Assembly: GCA_017592775.1 (NCBI GenBank)
Contig: JAGFNJ010000045.1
Span: forward strand, 1-44,380
Length of the DNA: 44,380 nucleotides
Reading direction: 5' to 3'
DNA from: Candidatus Accumulibacter conexus
GTDB taxonomy: Bacteria; Pseudomonadota; Gammaproteobacteria; Burkholderiales; Rhodocyclaceae
The translations under genes and the position numbers were made by a program. A model generated the notes under the pieces. It searched no databases and was not told the origin of the DNA. It was given only the letters and a program-made list of their open reading frames with translations. Shown here one piece after another: positions 1 to 8,981 of this stretch (its first letter is position 1; each line of letters opens with the position of its first letter).

Positions 1-2
1 CG

Positions 3-707
3 GTGGAGATCGAGTTTGCGCTCAACGTACTGGCAGACGGCCGATACCGGATCAACCTGCTCCAGTGCAGGCCGCTGCAGGTGCGCAGCCTCGAGGGCGG
101 ACCACAGGTTGCGCCGCCGCCGGACGCGCCTCGCCTCTTCGAGGCGCAGGGCGCGGTGATCGGGCCAAGCCGAATGATCCGGCCGGATCGGCTGATCCAT
201 GTCCTGCAGTCGCGCTATGCCGAATTGCGGCAGGATGATCGGGCGGCGATCGCCCGCCTGGTCGGCGCCCTCAATCGAGCCAGCGCCGATCGCACTCTGG
301 TGGTGCTCGGTCCGGGTCGTTGGGGTACTCGCGATCCATGGCTGGGCGTGCCGGTGAGCTTCAGCGAGATCAACCGCGTCGCGGCGCTCGGCGAGATCGT
401 CGCCATGAACGACAACCTGATTCCCGACGTGTCGCTCGGCACACACTTCCTGAACGAGCTGATCGAAGCGGACATGCTCTACTTTGCCCTGTTTCCGGGC
501 AGGAGCGGAAACCTCATCGACGAGACGACGATCGCGGGACGGCCCAACCGCCTTCTCGAATTGCTGCCGCATGCGCGCCAGTTCGCCGATGTCGTGCAGG
601 TCGTCGATCTCGAGCCGGGAACCGCCACCCTCTTTGCCGACGCCGAGAAACAACAGGTGGTGATGACCTGCGCCCCGATGGCATCCGGACATTGCACCCG
701 GCAATGA
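3..707 (+). CDS. PEP synthase / pyruvate phosphate dikinase-like protein, C-terminal part (5' end off the window)
   Basis: The frame is open to the left edge and its first codon here is GTG inside a VEIEF motif, so the true start lies outside. The opening residues (VEIEFALN, then NLLQCRPLQ) match the end of the PEP/pyruvate-binding ATP-grasp domain of the PpsA/PPDK family. After that comes a region of about 190 residues with GPGRWGTRDPWLGVPVSF and PDVSLGTHFLNEL, which I associate with family members that lack the usual phosphohistidine and PEP-binding domains. The expected role is ATP-dependent phosphotransfer on pyruvate or a related substrate, but the catalytic half is not visible. The stop at 705-707 is 190 bases before glutamate dehydrogenase, so co-transcription is uncertain. 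Confidence 0.7.
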   Translation: MEIEFALNVLADGRYRINLLQCRPLQVRSLEGGPQVAPPPDAPRLFEAQGAVIGPSRMIRPDRLIHVLQSRYAELRQDDRAAIARLVGALNRASADRTLVVLGPGRWGTRDPWLGVPVSFSEINRVAALGEIVAMNDNLIPDVSLGTHFLNELIEADMLYFALFPGRSGNLIDETTIAGRPNRLLELLPHARQFADVVQVVDLEPGTATLFADAEKQQVVMTCAPMASGHCTRQ

Positions 708-897
708 TTGTGGGTATATTTCCTCGCCCCAAATTGGTGCGCGCGTTTGGCTCGTGAGGTCGATGGCGGTATCGTGGGGCAGCGTTTGGTTCTTCCCGGC
801 TGGCGCTTCAACTGCAGAACACTGTGAATGGCAGCGTGATGCGCAGCTGCGGATGCGTAGAGGTTCTTTTCTTGCAACAACGACAAGGGAGCGCGAA

Positions 898-2238
898 ATG
901 AAATACAAGAATCTGCCTGACTTCATGGACCATGTCCGGGCCAGGGATCCCAACCAGCCGGAGTTCATGCAAGCGGTGCAGGAAGTGATGGGCAGCGTCT
1001 GGAACTTCATCCTGGCCCACCCGAAGTATGCTGATTCGGCGCTTCTCGAGCGGCTGGTCGAGCCGGAACGGGCCATCCAGTTTCGTGTCGCGTGGACCGA
1101 CGATCACGGTGAGACGCACGTCAACCGGGCTTTCCGCGTCCAGCACAATTCGGCCATCGGCCCCTTCAAGGGGGGAATGCGCTTTCATCCCTCGGTCAAC
1201 CTGTCGATCCTCAAATTCCTCGCTTTCGAGCAGACGTTCAAGAACGCGCTGACCACCCTGCCGATGGGTGGTGGCAAGGGTGGATCCGATTTCGACCCCA
1301 AGGGCAAGAGCCGCAATGAGGTGATGCGCTTCTGTCAGGCCTTGATGATCGAACTGTACCGCCATCTCGGACCGGATACCGACGTGCCCGCGGGCGACAT
1401 CGGAGTCGGCGGCCGTGAGGTCGGTTTCATGGCCGGGATGATGAAGAAACTCTCGAACAGCGCGGCGTGCGTGTTCACCGGCAAGGGGCTGTCCTTTGGC
1501 GGCAGCCTGATCCGACCCGAGGCGACCGGCTACGGGCTGGTCTACTTCGTCCAGGACATGCTGGCATGCCAGAAGATGTCGCTCGAAGGGATGCGGGTCT
1601 CGGTGTCCGGCTCGGGCAACGTGTCGCAATATGCGATCGAGAAAGTGCTTGAGTTCGGCGGCAAGGTGGTGACCTGCTCCGATTCCCAGGGCACGGTCGT
1701 CGACCAAGCGGGGTTCACGCGTGAGAAGCTGGATGCCCTGATGGACATCAAGAACAACCACTATGGGCGTGTCTCCCAGTACGCGGAGAAGTTCGGCCTC
1801 CAGTACCTGCCCGGCGACAAACCGTGGGGCGTGCCGGTGGACGTCGCACTGCCCTGCGCAACCCAGAACGAGATCGACGGCGAGGACGCGGGTGTCCTCG
1901 TCCGCAACGGCGTCAAGTGTGTCGCCGAAGGCGCCAACATGCCGTCGAACCTCGATGCCGTGCACGTCTTCCTCGACGCCAGGATCATGTACGGCCCGGG
2001 CAAGGCGGCCAATGCCGGAGGCGTCTCGACATCCGGTCTGGAGATGACGCAGAATGCCGAACGCCTGCCCTGGGAGCGCGACGAAGTCGATGCCCGCCTG
2101 CGCCTGATCATGGCCGACATCCACGGCAACTGTGTGCGATATGGCGAGAAGAACGGCTTCGTCAATTATGTCGACGGCGCCAACATCGCCGGCTTCGTCA
2201 AGGTGGCCGACGCGATGATGGCGCAGGGCACCTACTGA
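898..2238 (+). CDS. gdhA: NADP-type glutamate dehydrogenase
   Basis: It catalyses reductive amination of 2-oxoglutarate with ammonium to L-glutamate in the cytoplasm, linking nitrogen assimilation to the TCA cycle. At 446 residues it matches the hexameric NADP-dependent class (about 447). The family signature PMGGGKGGSDFDP lies at about residues 122-134 with catalytic Lys127. PAGDIGVGGREVGFM follows with the conserved Asp near 167, and the dinucleotide-binding loop GSGNVSQYA sits in the C-terminal half. The open frame runs upstream to 754, but ATG 898 has an AAGGGAG ribosome site at 885-891 and begins at the usual GdhA N-terminus, so I use it. Coenzyme preference is inferred from overall similarity, not from one residue. 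Two GC-rich hairpins follow the stop. Confidence 0.95.
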   Translation: MKYKNLPDFMDHVRARDPNQPEFMQAVQEVMGSVWNFILAHPKYADSALLERLVEPERAIQFRVAWTDDHGETHVNRAFRVQHNSAIGPFKGGMRFHPSVNLSILKFLAFEQTFKNALTTLPMGGGKGGSDFDPKGKSRNEVMRFCQALMIELYRHLGPDTDVPAGDIGVGGREVGFMAGMMKKLSNSAACVFTGKGLSFGGSLIRPEATGYGLVYFVQDMLACQKMSLEGMRVSVSGSGNVSQYAIEKVLEFGGKVVTCSDSQGTVVDQAGFTREKLDALMDIKNNHYGRVSQYAEKFGLQYLPGDKPWGVPVDVALPCATQNEIDGEDAGVLVRNGVKCVAEGANMPSNLDAVHVFLDARIMYGPGKAANAGGVSTSGLEMTQNAERLPWERDEVDARLRLIMADIHGNCVRYGEKNGFVNYVDGANIAGFVKVADAMMAQGTY

Positions 2239-2244
2239 CCCGGA

Positions 2245-2308
2245 GTCCCCGCCACGGTCGTGCCGGGGACGCGACGATGAACCGCCCGGACAGCAATGTC
2301 CGGGCGGT
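2245..2308 (+). terminator. Tandem hairpins after gdhA, putative terminator
   Basis: The first inverted repeat pairs GTCCCCG at 2245-2251 with CGGGGAC at 2264-2270. The second is a perfect 12-bp stem, 2281-2292 with 2297-2308, closed by a GCAA tetraloop. No U-tract follows; the next bases are GCGACGTCATCTT. It may end transcription or stabilise the gdhA 3' end. Confidence 0.5.
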
Positions 2309-2679
2309 GCGACGTCATCTTGCGCGGGGTACGCTCGACGGGCTGGCGCCGATCGCTACCGCGGGCTCCCGGACCCATCCATCCGCGGTCGACCAAGCCT
2401 CGTGACCGTTGGCTGGCGAGGCTCTGGCAGTACGCGCAGAGCTCCACTGCCGGCCCATCGAATGGACTCATGATTGACGCGAGGCCCGGGAGGCATACAA
2501 TTGGCCCAATGCCACCCTTGCGGCGCTCGTGTCCGACGAGGCTCATCGGCTGCGGCAGACCGACGCCATTCCATCGGCGTCACGGCGTGCATTCCACTCG
2601 CAGCCGATCCGTGTTCATCGACCCTTGCACCTTGGCGGATGCTCCGTGAGCAAGGTGCCGATTCAGAGGAGATTCCTGC
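2309..2679. other. Intergenic region without a supported gene
   Basis: Open frames here on both strands are arginine/proline/serine-rich shadows without a recognisable family or ribosome site. The last bases hold the AGAGGAGA ribosome site of the next gene at about 2666-2673. Confidence 0.5.
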
Positions 2680-3078
2680 ATGGACCTTTCTGGACAGTGC
2701 CTGTGTGGAGCGATTCGCTATCGACTGTCGGGGGCGCCAAAGGTCGTTGCCCTGTGTCACTGTCGCGACTGCCGGCGAAGCGCAGGAGCGCCGGTGGTGG
2801 CTTGGGCAATGTTTCCCGAGGATGCCCTGACCGTGACCGAAGGGCAGCCGAAGACGATCAACTCATCCGGCACGGCGATGCGCAGTTTCTGCGCCGACTG
2901 CGGGACCGGGTTGTTCTACCGGAATGCGGCGGCTCTTCCGGGAATCGTCGACGTACAGTCGGCAACGCTTGACGATCCCGAAGCGTTGCCGCCAACCGTG
3001 CAAATTCAGACCGCCGAACGGCTCGGCTGGATGGAGCACGTTCATGAGCTTCCTGGGTTCGAGAGGTTTCCGTCCTGA
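2680..3078 (+). CDS. GFA-family (glutathione-dependent formaldehyde-activating enzyme-like) zinc protein
   Basis: This small cytoplasmic protein of 132 residues has the complete GFA cysteine pattern: C7 and C9 (GQCLCG), C26/C28/C31 (CHCRDC) and C71/C74 (CADC). In the family these ligate a structural and a catalytic zinc. The named activity is condensation of formaldehyde with glutathione to S-hydroxymethylglutathione, but most members of this size are uncharacterised, so only the fold and zinc sites are secure. ATG 2680 is preceded by AGAGGAGA at a good distance. The gene stands alone between gdhA and an unrelated plus-strand gene, so context adds nothing to its role. Confidence 0.85.
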   Translation: MDLSGQCLCGAIRYRLSGAPKVVALCHCRDCRRSAGAPVVAWAMFPEDALTVTEGQPKTINSSGTAMRSFCADCGTGLFYRNAAALPGIVDVQSATLDDPEALPPTVQIQTAERLGWMEHVHELPGFERFPS

Positions 3079-3244
3079 ACGGAAGCCGCGGCTCCACCCG
3101 CAAGCCACCGAATCGGGCAGCCGGAGACTTCCCGACCCTGGCCCCCAGACCACCACCCACCGTAACGGTCCACAGCGGGCCGTTCGGCGAGTTGGCTCAC
3201 TCGACGACCCGGCCGCATGACAACGACCATCAAGGAGACAACGC

Positions 3245-4840
3245 ATGCCCCTGATCAATCGCAGTTCGACGTCGATCTACTGGCGGATCTTCACCCCCGA
3301 TGACCGGACGCGCGCGTTCGGCATCGCCCCGGCCTACGAAGGAACGATCGCCGCTGGCGGTCAGGCCGGCATCGGCTACAGCGCTTCCCGCTTTCAGCTC
3401 GAGATTCGTGATCGGCCGCCGCTCTCGGTGATTCCGCCCAGCCGCGTGCTCGTGCCCGCCGGGCCGCCGGGAATCGCCGGCGAACTCTATCGGTCGAGCG
3501 ACCTGCTCGAGTACCTCGGTGGCTCCGAGCTGCGCCTGACGACCCAGGAGCGCGTCGATGTGCCGGGCTTCCTGCCGAGCACGCACGGCTTCCGCTTTGC
3601 CAACAGCTTCCCGGCCAACACGGCGCACGTCAGCGTTCGCGTCGGCAGCGTCGACATGGCGATCGGCGACGCCGCGAACGGGCTGTGCGGCGGCATGGTG
3701 TACGCGGTGCGTGACCACTTCCACGCCGGCATGCCGATTCCGGCACACAAAGCGGGGCCCGTCTCGGGTGTGTTGTACGAGTACCTCGTCGGTCGCCTGT
3801 ACGACAGTTTCGACGGCCTCGGATGGACCGAGTACCTGCGTCTGATGAGCCCGGGCTGCAGCGCCGGCGAACGGGCACGAACGGCGTATTTCACCGCGCT
3901 GCCCAGCATCGAAAGCGATGTCCGGAACGGCGCGCCGTCGCCGATCGGCCTCGTGCAGGTGAATACCGACGATCCTTTCAAGGTGGGCAACAATCACCAG
4001 GTGCTGGTCTATGGCTTCGAGCGGAACGGACGCCGCGTGCGTTTGCGGATCTACGACCCGAATCATCCCAGCCGCGACGACATCACGCTGGATTTCGACA
4101 CCAGCGTGACACCGCCGGTCTTCTCCTACAGCGTGCCTCCGGGCGGCGATGGCCGGATTTACAGCTTCTTCTGCCACCGCTATCAACAACGGCAGCCGCC
4201 GCCGGCGGATCAGATTCCACCCTGGGTCGACTTTCCGTTTGCCAACCCGCTGGCCGAAGGAACGAACGACATCATCGTCGCCAATGGCTGGTTGGGTCTG
4301 CTGCGGATCGAGCGGGTGTTCGGCAACCGCTTCAACGGCACGATCTATGGCCAGCGGATGGAAGGCGAGTGGAATCCCGCTACGCGCGACGTTCGCTTCA
4401 CGCGTTTTCTCGGCCCCGGCTACGAGCAGCTCTATACGGGCGTCCTCGAACTCGACCCCGCGACCGGCAACCTGACCGGCCGCCTTTTGGGGTCCTTCCA
4501 GGAGATTCACGGCGACGTGACCGGGCAAGCCTCTTATGACTGGCTTGCCGTGGCACGCCTGCTCGTCGATGGCAACGGCTGGCAGACGGAGCTGCGCCTG
4601 CACCGACTTGACGGCGATGGCAGCGTTGCCGGCGAGATGTACGGCGACGCGGTCGACGGACGCTGGGACCACGCTGCGCAGCGGCTGCACCTGACCCGCC
4701 GCTCCGCCGATCCGAACTACGCGCAGGAATGGACTGGCCGCCGTACCGAGGGCCTGACTTTCGCAGGGGACTTCCAGGAGGTCGTCCGCGGTGTTCGCCA
4801 GCCGCGACAGTATCGCTGGATGGCCTTCGATCGGCGCTGA
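3245..4840 (+). CDS. Protein of unknown function with a cysteine-peptidase-like core and C-terminal beta repeats
   Basis: I do not recognise a named family for this 531-residue protein. The N-terminus (MPLINRSSTSIYWRIF) looks like a short beta-strand domain. A central region carries Cys148 in GLCGGM, His251 in NNHQVLVYG and Asp271/Asn273 in YDPNHP. That order and context resemble the Cys-His-Asn/Asp triad of papain-like or C39-like folds, so a peptidase or transamidase-like activity is possible. Two related beta segments follow, around residues 358-400 (FNGTIYGQRMEGEW) and 460-498 (VAGEMYGDAVDGRW), suggesting a duplicated carbohydrate- or ligand-binding module. No signal peptide is evident. 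AAGGAGA at 3232-3238 precedes ATG 3245. The FRG-domain gene begins about 115 bases downstream on the same strand. Confidence 0.6.
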   Translation: MPLINRSSTSIYWRIFTPDDRTRAFGIAPAYEGTIAAGGQAGIGYSASRFQLEIRDRPPLSVIPPSRVLVPAGPPGIAGELYRSSDLLEYLGGSELRLTTQERVDVPGFLPSTHGFRFANSFPANTAHVSVRVGSVDMAIGDAANGLCGGMVYAVRDHFHAGMPIPAHKAGPVSGVLYEYLVGRLYDSFDGLGWTEYLRLMSPGCSAGERARTAYFTALPSIESDVRNGAPSPIGLVQVNTDDPFKVGNNHQVLVYGFERNGRRVRLRIYDPNHPSRDDITLDFDTSVTPPVFSYSVPPGGDGRIYSFFCHRYQQRQPPPADQIPPWVDFPFANPLAEGTNDIIVANGWLGLLRIERVFGNRFNGTIYGQRMEGEWNPATRDVRFTRFLGPGYEQLYTGVLELDPATGNLTGRLLGSFQEIHGDVTGQASYDWLAVARLLVDGNGWQTELRLHRLDGDGSVAGEMYGDAVDGRWDHAAQRLHLTRRSADPNYAQEWTGRRTEGLTFAGDFQEVVRGVRQPRQYRWMAFDRR

Positions 4841-4954
4841 ACGCGACCGGCGCAACGAGTCATTGGGCGAGTGCCGGCTGCAGCCACTGCCGCCGGCAAC
4901 CGGCAACTGCTGCAGGCGCGAGACCTGGGAACGCTGCCGCTGCAGAGAGCTGCC

Positions 4955-6253
4955 ATGAGCGACAAGCGCGATCAAGCCAACTGGAAGGAAGTCCATCGGC
5001 GCTACGTCGCGCTGGAGCGCACGTGGTCGGTGGCCGATGCACCGGAGCCCGTGGCCCGCCAGTTCTTCCGGCGCATCGTCCACGGTCACCAGAGCAGGTC
5101 GGCGATCGAGCGCGAATTCCACGAGTTTGGCTTGCAGCCGCCGCCAACCGCGGTTCTGGAGGAGGCGTTCTTCCTGCAGCGCGTGCTCTACCCACCCGAC
5201 CGCGACCGTCCTGGCGGACGGCATCCGGACGACCCGCTGGAAGACGTGTACGCTGCGGCCCTGTCGATGCTGCCGAACGGCTTCTGGGTGGAATCGCCGG
5301 AACGTGACCAGTTGTACCGCGGCCAGCGCGACGCGCGCTGGCCGACGATCCCTGCCCTCTTTCGCCGCGACGACGTCGACAGTGCCCTGGACCAGCTCGC
5401 GCATGCGGTCACGCGCGTCCGGGCATGCTTGCCGGCGGTGTCAGACGAGCAGGCGGTTGCCGTGGCGCAGCACTACTCGCGGGAACTGGGTGTGGCGACC
5501 TGGCTGCTCGACATGACCTACGACCCGCGCGTCGCGCTGTTCTTCGCCAGCGATGGCGGTGTCGGCGGCGAAGTCGGCGTCGTCACCTGCCTCGTCAGGA
5601 AGACTTGGGACCGGCTGAGTGCCGCCGGCAGCAACCGCCTCGGCCGCCTGCAGGTGATCGACGTTCCCGGCGTGCTGCGCATCGAAAACCAGCGCGCGTC
5701 GTTCCTCGATACCTCGCATCCGGTTCTCTTCGACCAGTACGTGGCAGACACGGTATGGTTCCGGCAGCAGACGGGGCTGCGCTTCGAGGATCCCGATGCG
5801 GAGTTTCCGGTCACCGCCGCAACGATCTATCCGACGGCCGATCCCGTTCTCGCTGCCCTCGTCGGCACGCCGCCGGCAGGCTCCGGCGCGCTGCGCATCG
5901 CACCCGCCGGCGACGCTCGCCAGCCGCTGCAGGGCGCGGACTACTGGGAAATCGCGCAATCCTGGTGTCGCCGCGAAGGACTCGCGATCGACGCCTACCA
6001 CGAGGACAGCTTGCGGGTGGTCTGCGATGTGCACGCCCGCCTGCAGGAGCAGCCCGATCAATTCGCACTGCACGATCGGAGTCTGGCGCGCCTGCAGGAT
6101 GCGGTGGAACTGATCATGCAGGCGCAGCGCAGCGGCAAGTTCATCACGCCGCAGGAGGCGCTGCGCCGGAGCCTGTCGCGCCTGCCACTGCCCGGACGCG
6201 TCGTCCTCGAAAACATCATTGCTGCTTGCACCGCTGCGAGGGATTCATGCTGA
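4955..6253 (+). CDS. FRG-domain protein
   Basis: This 432-residue cytoplasmic protein carries the FRG domain, named for its conserved Phe-Arg-Gly motif. It has YRGQRDARWPTIPALFRR at residues 121-138, HYSRELGVATWLLDM at 173-187 and DPRVALFFAS at 190-199, matching the usual spacing of RGQ, QHxG-P-T-LLD and NPLVALFFA blocks. The biochemical function of FRG domains is unknown, though they are often found near mobile or defence genes. The frame is open to 4871 (GTG), but I place the start at ATG 4955, where a normal protein N-terminus begins. Its stop TGA (6251-6253) overlaps the ATG of the next gene (6247-6249), so the two are translationally coupled and probably act together. Confidence 0.75.
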   Translation: MSDKRDQANWKEVHRRYVALERTWSVADAPEPVARQFFRRIVHGHQSRSAIEREFHEFGLQPPPTAVLEEAFFLQRVLYPPDRDRPGGRHPDDPLEDVYAAALSMLPNGFWVESPERDQLYRGQRDARWPTIPALFRRDDVDSALDQLAHAVTRVRACLPAVSDEQAVAVAQHYSRELGVATWLLDMTYDPRVALFFASDGGVGGEVGVVTCLVRKTWDRLSAAGSNRLGRLQVIDVPGVLRIENQRASFLDTSHPVLFDQYVADTVWFRQQTGLRFEDPDAEFPVTAATIYPTADPVLAALVGTPPAGSGALRIAPAGDARQPLQGADYWEIAQSWCRREGLAIDAYHEDSLRVVCDVHARLQEQPDQFALHDRSLARLQDAVELIMQAQRSGKFITPQEALRRSLSRLPLPGRVVLENIIAACTAARDSC

Positions 6254-6693
6254 CCTCACCGACACACTTGCGGGACACCCTGCTCGAACTCGACACCGAC
6301 CTGGGCGGACTGCCGGGGCGCCGGGTCGCGCTGCTCGGCTTTCACGACGCGAACCCGACGCGGGTCGCCGGCAACGTCCGCGCGCTCTGCGAGACGCCCG
6401 GCTGGACGGTCATCGATCTGCGCCAGGCCGCGGTGTGCCTGCCGGAAAGATTGCCGGAGACGCTCGCGGCGCCGAAACTGGCGCTCCTCGTCGACGTCGC
6501 AGCGCCCTTGCCGACCGATCTCTCGCTGCTGATTCGCGCATTGCGCGACGCGCACGATGCCGTGGTCTGGACCAACGGTACGCGCTGCCCCTTGCCAGCC
6601 ACGCGCATGCTCTACGTCATCGCCGCCGGCGCCCGCTCCCTCGATCAGTTGCCGCCACAGCTCAAGGCCATCGACTTCATGACGTTTGGCTGA
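6247..6693 (+). CDS. Small unknown protein coupled to the FRG-domain gene
   Basis: This 148-residue protein is not one I recognise. It starts at ATG 6247 inside the end of the FRG gene (ATGCTGA overlap). The alternating pattern of hydrophobic strands (RVALLGFHD, WTVIDLRQ, KLALLVDVA, DAVVWTNG, MLYVIAAG) suggests a Rossmann-like alpha/beta fold. No P-loop, metal motif or membrane span is visible. Overlap with the upstream frame implies matched expression and possibly a complex. A toxin-antitoxin or effector-immunity pairing is conceivable but not shown by the sequence. The gene ends 8 bases before the convergent histidine kinase gene. Confidence 0.6.
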   Translation: MLTSPTHLRDTLLELDTDLGGLPGRRVALLGFHDANPTRVAGNVRALCETPGWTVIDLRQAAVCLPERLPETLAAPKLALLVDVAAPLPTDLSLLIRALRDAHDAVVWTNGTRCPLPATRMLYVIAAGARSLDQLPPQLKAIDFMTFG

Positions 6694-6701
6694 CAGTATC
6701 C

Positions 6702-8216
6702 TCAACCCGCCAGCGGCAAAGCCAAGCAGAGTCGCGTACCGCCAAGCACTGGCGGCAAGGGCCGCAGGCTGCCGCCGTGCAGCACCGCAACGCGTTGCGC
6801 GATCGCCAGGCCGAGGCCGCCGATGCCGCCACCGGTGCGCCGCAGCGGCGGGTCGCGCAGCGACTTTCCCTGCTCGAGGCGATGCAGCAGTTCTTCCGAC
6901 AGACCGGGACCGGCATCCTCGACGAGCACCTCGGCCTGTCCGCCCGCGCGCCGCAGGCTGACGCGCACCGGTGCGGCGCCGGCAGCGTGCCGCATCGCGT
7001 TGTCGATCAGGTTGCTCAGCGCCCGGTCGATGAGGTGCAGATCGCCCTCGAATTCCAACGGTCCGGGGGGCGCGCCGTGCAGGGTCACGGGCGGTGGCCC
7101 GTCACCGAGATCGAACTTCTGCACCGCATCGGTCACCAGCTCATCGAGCCGGAAACGCTCGCGATTGAGCACCTGATCGGTGGACTGCAGCGCCGCCAGT
7201 TCGAACAGTTGCTGCGACAGCCGGCGCACCTTGTCGCTCTGCGCCAGTGCCGCGGCCAGGACGCGCTCGCGCTGCCCGGACTCGGCGAGCACCCTGCCGG
7301 CCAGCGCTTCGAGGTGACCGTGCAGCGCCGTCAGCGGCGTCCGCAAATCGTGCGCGACGCCGGCCATCATCTCGCGGTGGTCGCTCGCCTGCTGCTGCTC
7401 GCGCGCCGTCTGCGCCTCGATGCGCTGCGTCATCTCGTCGAAAGCCGCGCCGATGGCACGCACCTCGTCGCCGGTGCTCTGCTCCTGTTCGCCCGTCGGG
7501 ACGTCGCGACCGTCGGCGTCGGCGTTGCCGGCATGCGGCGTCCGCAGGGAGTAGTCGCGCAGGCGACCGGCCAAGAGGTGCAGCGGCTGCGTCAGGCGGC
7601 GAAAGACGAAGACGCCAATCAGCAGCGTCACCAGCATTCCTGCCGCAGCAACCAGGCCGGTACCCTGCCAGACCCGGCGCAGGCTGAGCTGCCCGGCCAC
7701 CTGCTCGCGGGCCTGCCCATCGAGCACGACGTACAGGTAGCCCGGCGGCCGTGCGTCACCGGCGCGCGGCGGGAACATTGCGGCGCTGAAGATGCGCGGG
7801 ATTCCCGAACCCATCGGGTCGGTGCCGCGCAGCGGCAGCGGAGCGCCGGCCAGGAAGTCGCGCACGGCCTGCAGGTCCACCTGCTCGTGCCGCACCATCC
7901 CGGGATCGCCGATGTAGGCTTCGACGCGGCCGTCGGCATCGAGGACATAGACCTGAATGCCTGGGTTGACCACCATCAGCATCGACAGCACTGCCGCGCG
8001 CGCAGCGCGGTCGGCCTGATCGGAGTCGGTGAGGGTGATTTCGGGCCAGTGTTCGACAATGTGCCGGGCCAGTCCATGGGACAGCCGCTGCAGCGCTTCC
8101 TGCTCGTGCTCCGCCGCGACGTGCCGGCCGAGCACGCCGACGAACGCGCCGTAGGCGAGCAGCAGCAGCGCCAGCGCCAGCGTCAGGCGAGCGGTGAAGG
8201 AACGGCGACCGGGCAT
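6702..8216 (-). CDS. Two-component sensor histidine kinase
   Basis: This inner-membrane sensor kinase of 504 residues partners the overlapping response regulator. It has a first membrane span at about residues 8-28, a periplasmic sensor region to about 184, and a second span at about 186-205. A HAMP-like linker follows, then the dimerisation box VAHDLRTPLTALHG with phospho-accepting His289. The ATPase domain has an N box around residues 401-411 (SNLIDNAMRHA) and a G1 box EDAGPGLS at 433-440. The start lies inside the regulator's 3' end (34-base overlap), so the pair is one operon with the regulator first. The signal is unknown; the sensor region matches no named domain I can identify. Confidence 0.9.
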   Translation of the reverse strand: MPGRRSFTARLTLALALLLLAYGAFVGVLGRHVAAEHEQEALQRLSHGLARHIVEHWPEITLTDSDQADRAARAAVLSMLMVVNPGIQVYVLDADGRVEAYIGDPGMVRHEQVDLQAVRDFLAGAPLPLRGTDPMGSGIPRIFSAAMFPPRAGDARPPGYLYVVLDGQAREQVAGQLSLRRVWQGTGLVAAAGMLVTLLIGVFVFRRLTQPLHLLAGRLRDYSLRTPHAGNADADGRDVPTGEQEQSTGDEVRAIGAAFDEMTQRIEAQTAREQQQASDHREMMAGVAHDLRTPLTALHGHLEALAGRVLAESGQRERVLAAALAQSDKVRRLSQQLFELAALQSTDQVLNRERFRLDELVTDAVQKFDLGDGPPPVTLHGAPPGPLEFEGDLHLIDRALSNLIDNAMRHAAGAAPVRVSLRRAGGQAEVLVEDAGPGLSEELLHRLEQGKSLRDPPLRRTGGGIGGLGLAIAQRVAVLHGGSLRPLPPVLGGTRLCLALPLAG

Positions 8217-8914
8217 GCGGACTTGTCTTCGAAGCGGTAGCCGACGCCCCAGACCGTGACGATCCGCCGCGGGTCGCGCGGGTCGTCCTCAATCTTCGTA
8301 CGCAAGCGGTTGATGTGCGAGTTGACGGTGTGCTCGTAACCGTCGAAAGCGGCGCCCCAGACGCGCTGCAGCAGTTCGCCGCGGCTGAATGCCCGACCCG
8401 GGTGGCGCGCCAGGAAGTGCAACAGATCGAATTCGCGCAGGGTCAAGGGCACGGCCTCGTCGCCGCGCAGCAATTCGCGGCGGACGGTGTCGAGCCGGAA
8501 AGGACCGAAGCGAAGCTCCGACGCCAACGCCGGCGACGAGCGCAATTGCTCGATTCGCCGCAACAGGGCGCGGACGCGCGCCACCAGTTCGAGCATCGAG
8601 AACGGCTTGGCGAGGTAGTCGTCGGCGCCCAGTTCAAGCCCGAGCACGCGGTGCGCCTCCGCCGAGCGGGCGCTGAGCATGATCACCGGCACATCCGCGT
8701 GCCGTGCCCGCAGATGGCGGCAGACGTCCCAACCGTCAGCGCCCGGCAGCATCAGGTCCAGCAGCACCATGTCCCAGCGCTGGCGATCGATCGCCGCCAT
8801 CGCCTGCAGCCCGTCGGACTCGCGGTGCAGCCGGTAGCCGGCCTCCTCCAGGTGCAGACGCAGAGCGGCGGCGATCGCGTCGTCGTCCTCGACCAGCAGC
8901 AGTTGCTCGTTCAT
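8183..8914 (-). CDS. OmpR/PhoB-family response regulator
   Basis: This DNA-binding regulator of 243 residues has an N-terminal receiver domain with acidic residues D10-D12, phospho-acceptor Asp53 in LLDLMLPGADGWDV, and conserved Lys103 in LAKPF. The C-terminal winged-helix domain shows LTLREFDLLHFLARHPGRAF, SRGELLQRVWG and HINRLRTKIE, typical of the OmpR class. It is expected to be phosphorylated by the downstream kinase and to bind repeated sites in target promoters. Targets are not evident; the neighbouring PEP-CTERM gene on the same strand lies upstream (8982-9791) and could be a target or simply a neighbour. Confidence 0.93.
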   Translation of the reverse strand: MNEQLLLVEDDDAIAAALRLHLEEAGYRLHRESDGLQAMAAIDRQRWDMVLLDLMLPGADGWDVCRHLRARHADVPVIMLSARSAEAHRVLGLELGADDYLAKPFSMLELVARVRALLRRIEQLRSSPALASELRFGPFRLDTVRRELLRGDEAVPLTLREFDLLHFLARHPGRAFSRGELLQRVWGAAFDGYEHTVNSHINRLRTKIEDDPRDPRRIVTVWGVGYRFEDKSACPVAVPSPLA

Positions 8915-8981
8915 CGGGCGACCGCCAGCAGGCGTGCCTGGCGCCGAACCATCGAGGGACGGGAGACGACGACGCTCGAGG

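Noticed and set aside
3230-5404. A 724-codon open frame on the minus strand
   Set aside because: It is antisense to two plus-strand genes with recognisable motifs and is rich in Arg/Ala/Val without a family; long antisense frames are common at this GC content.
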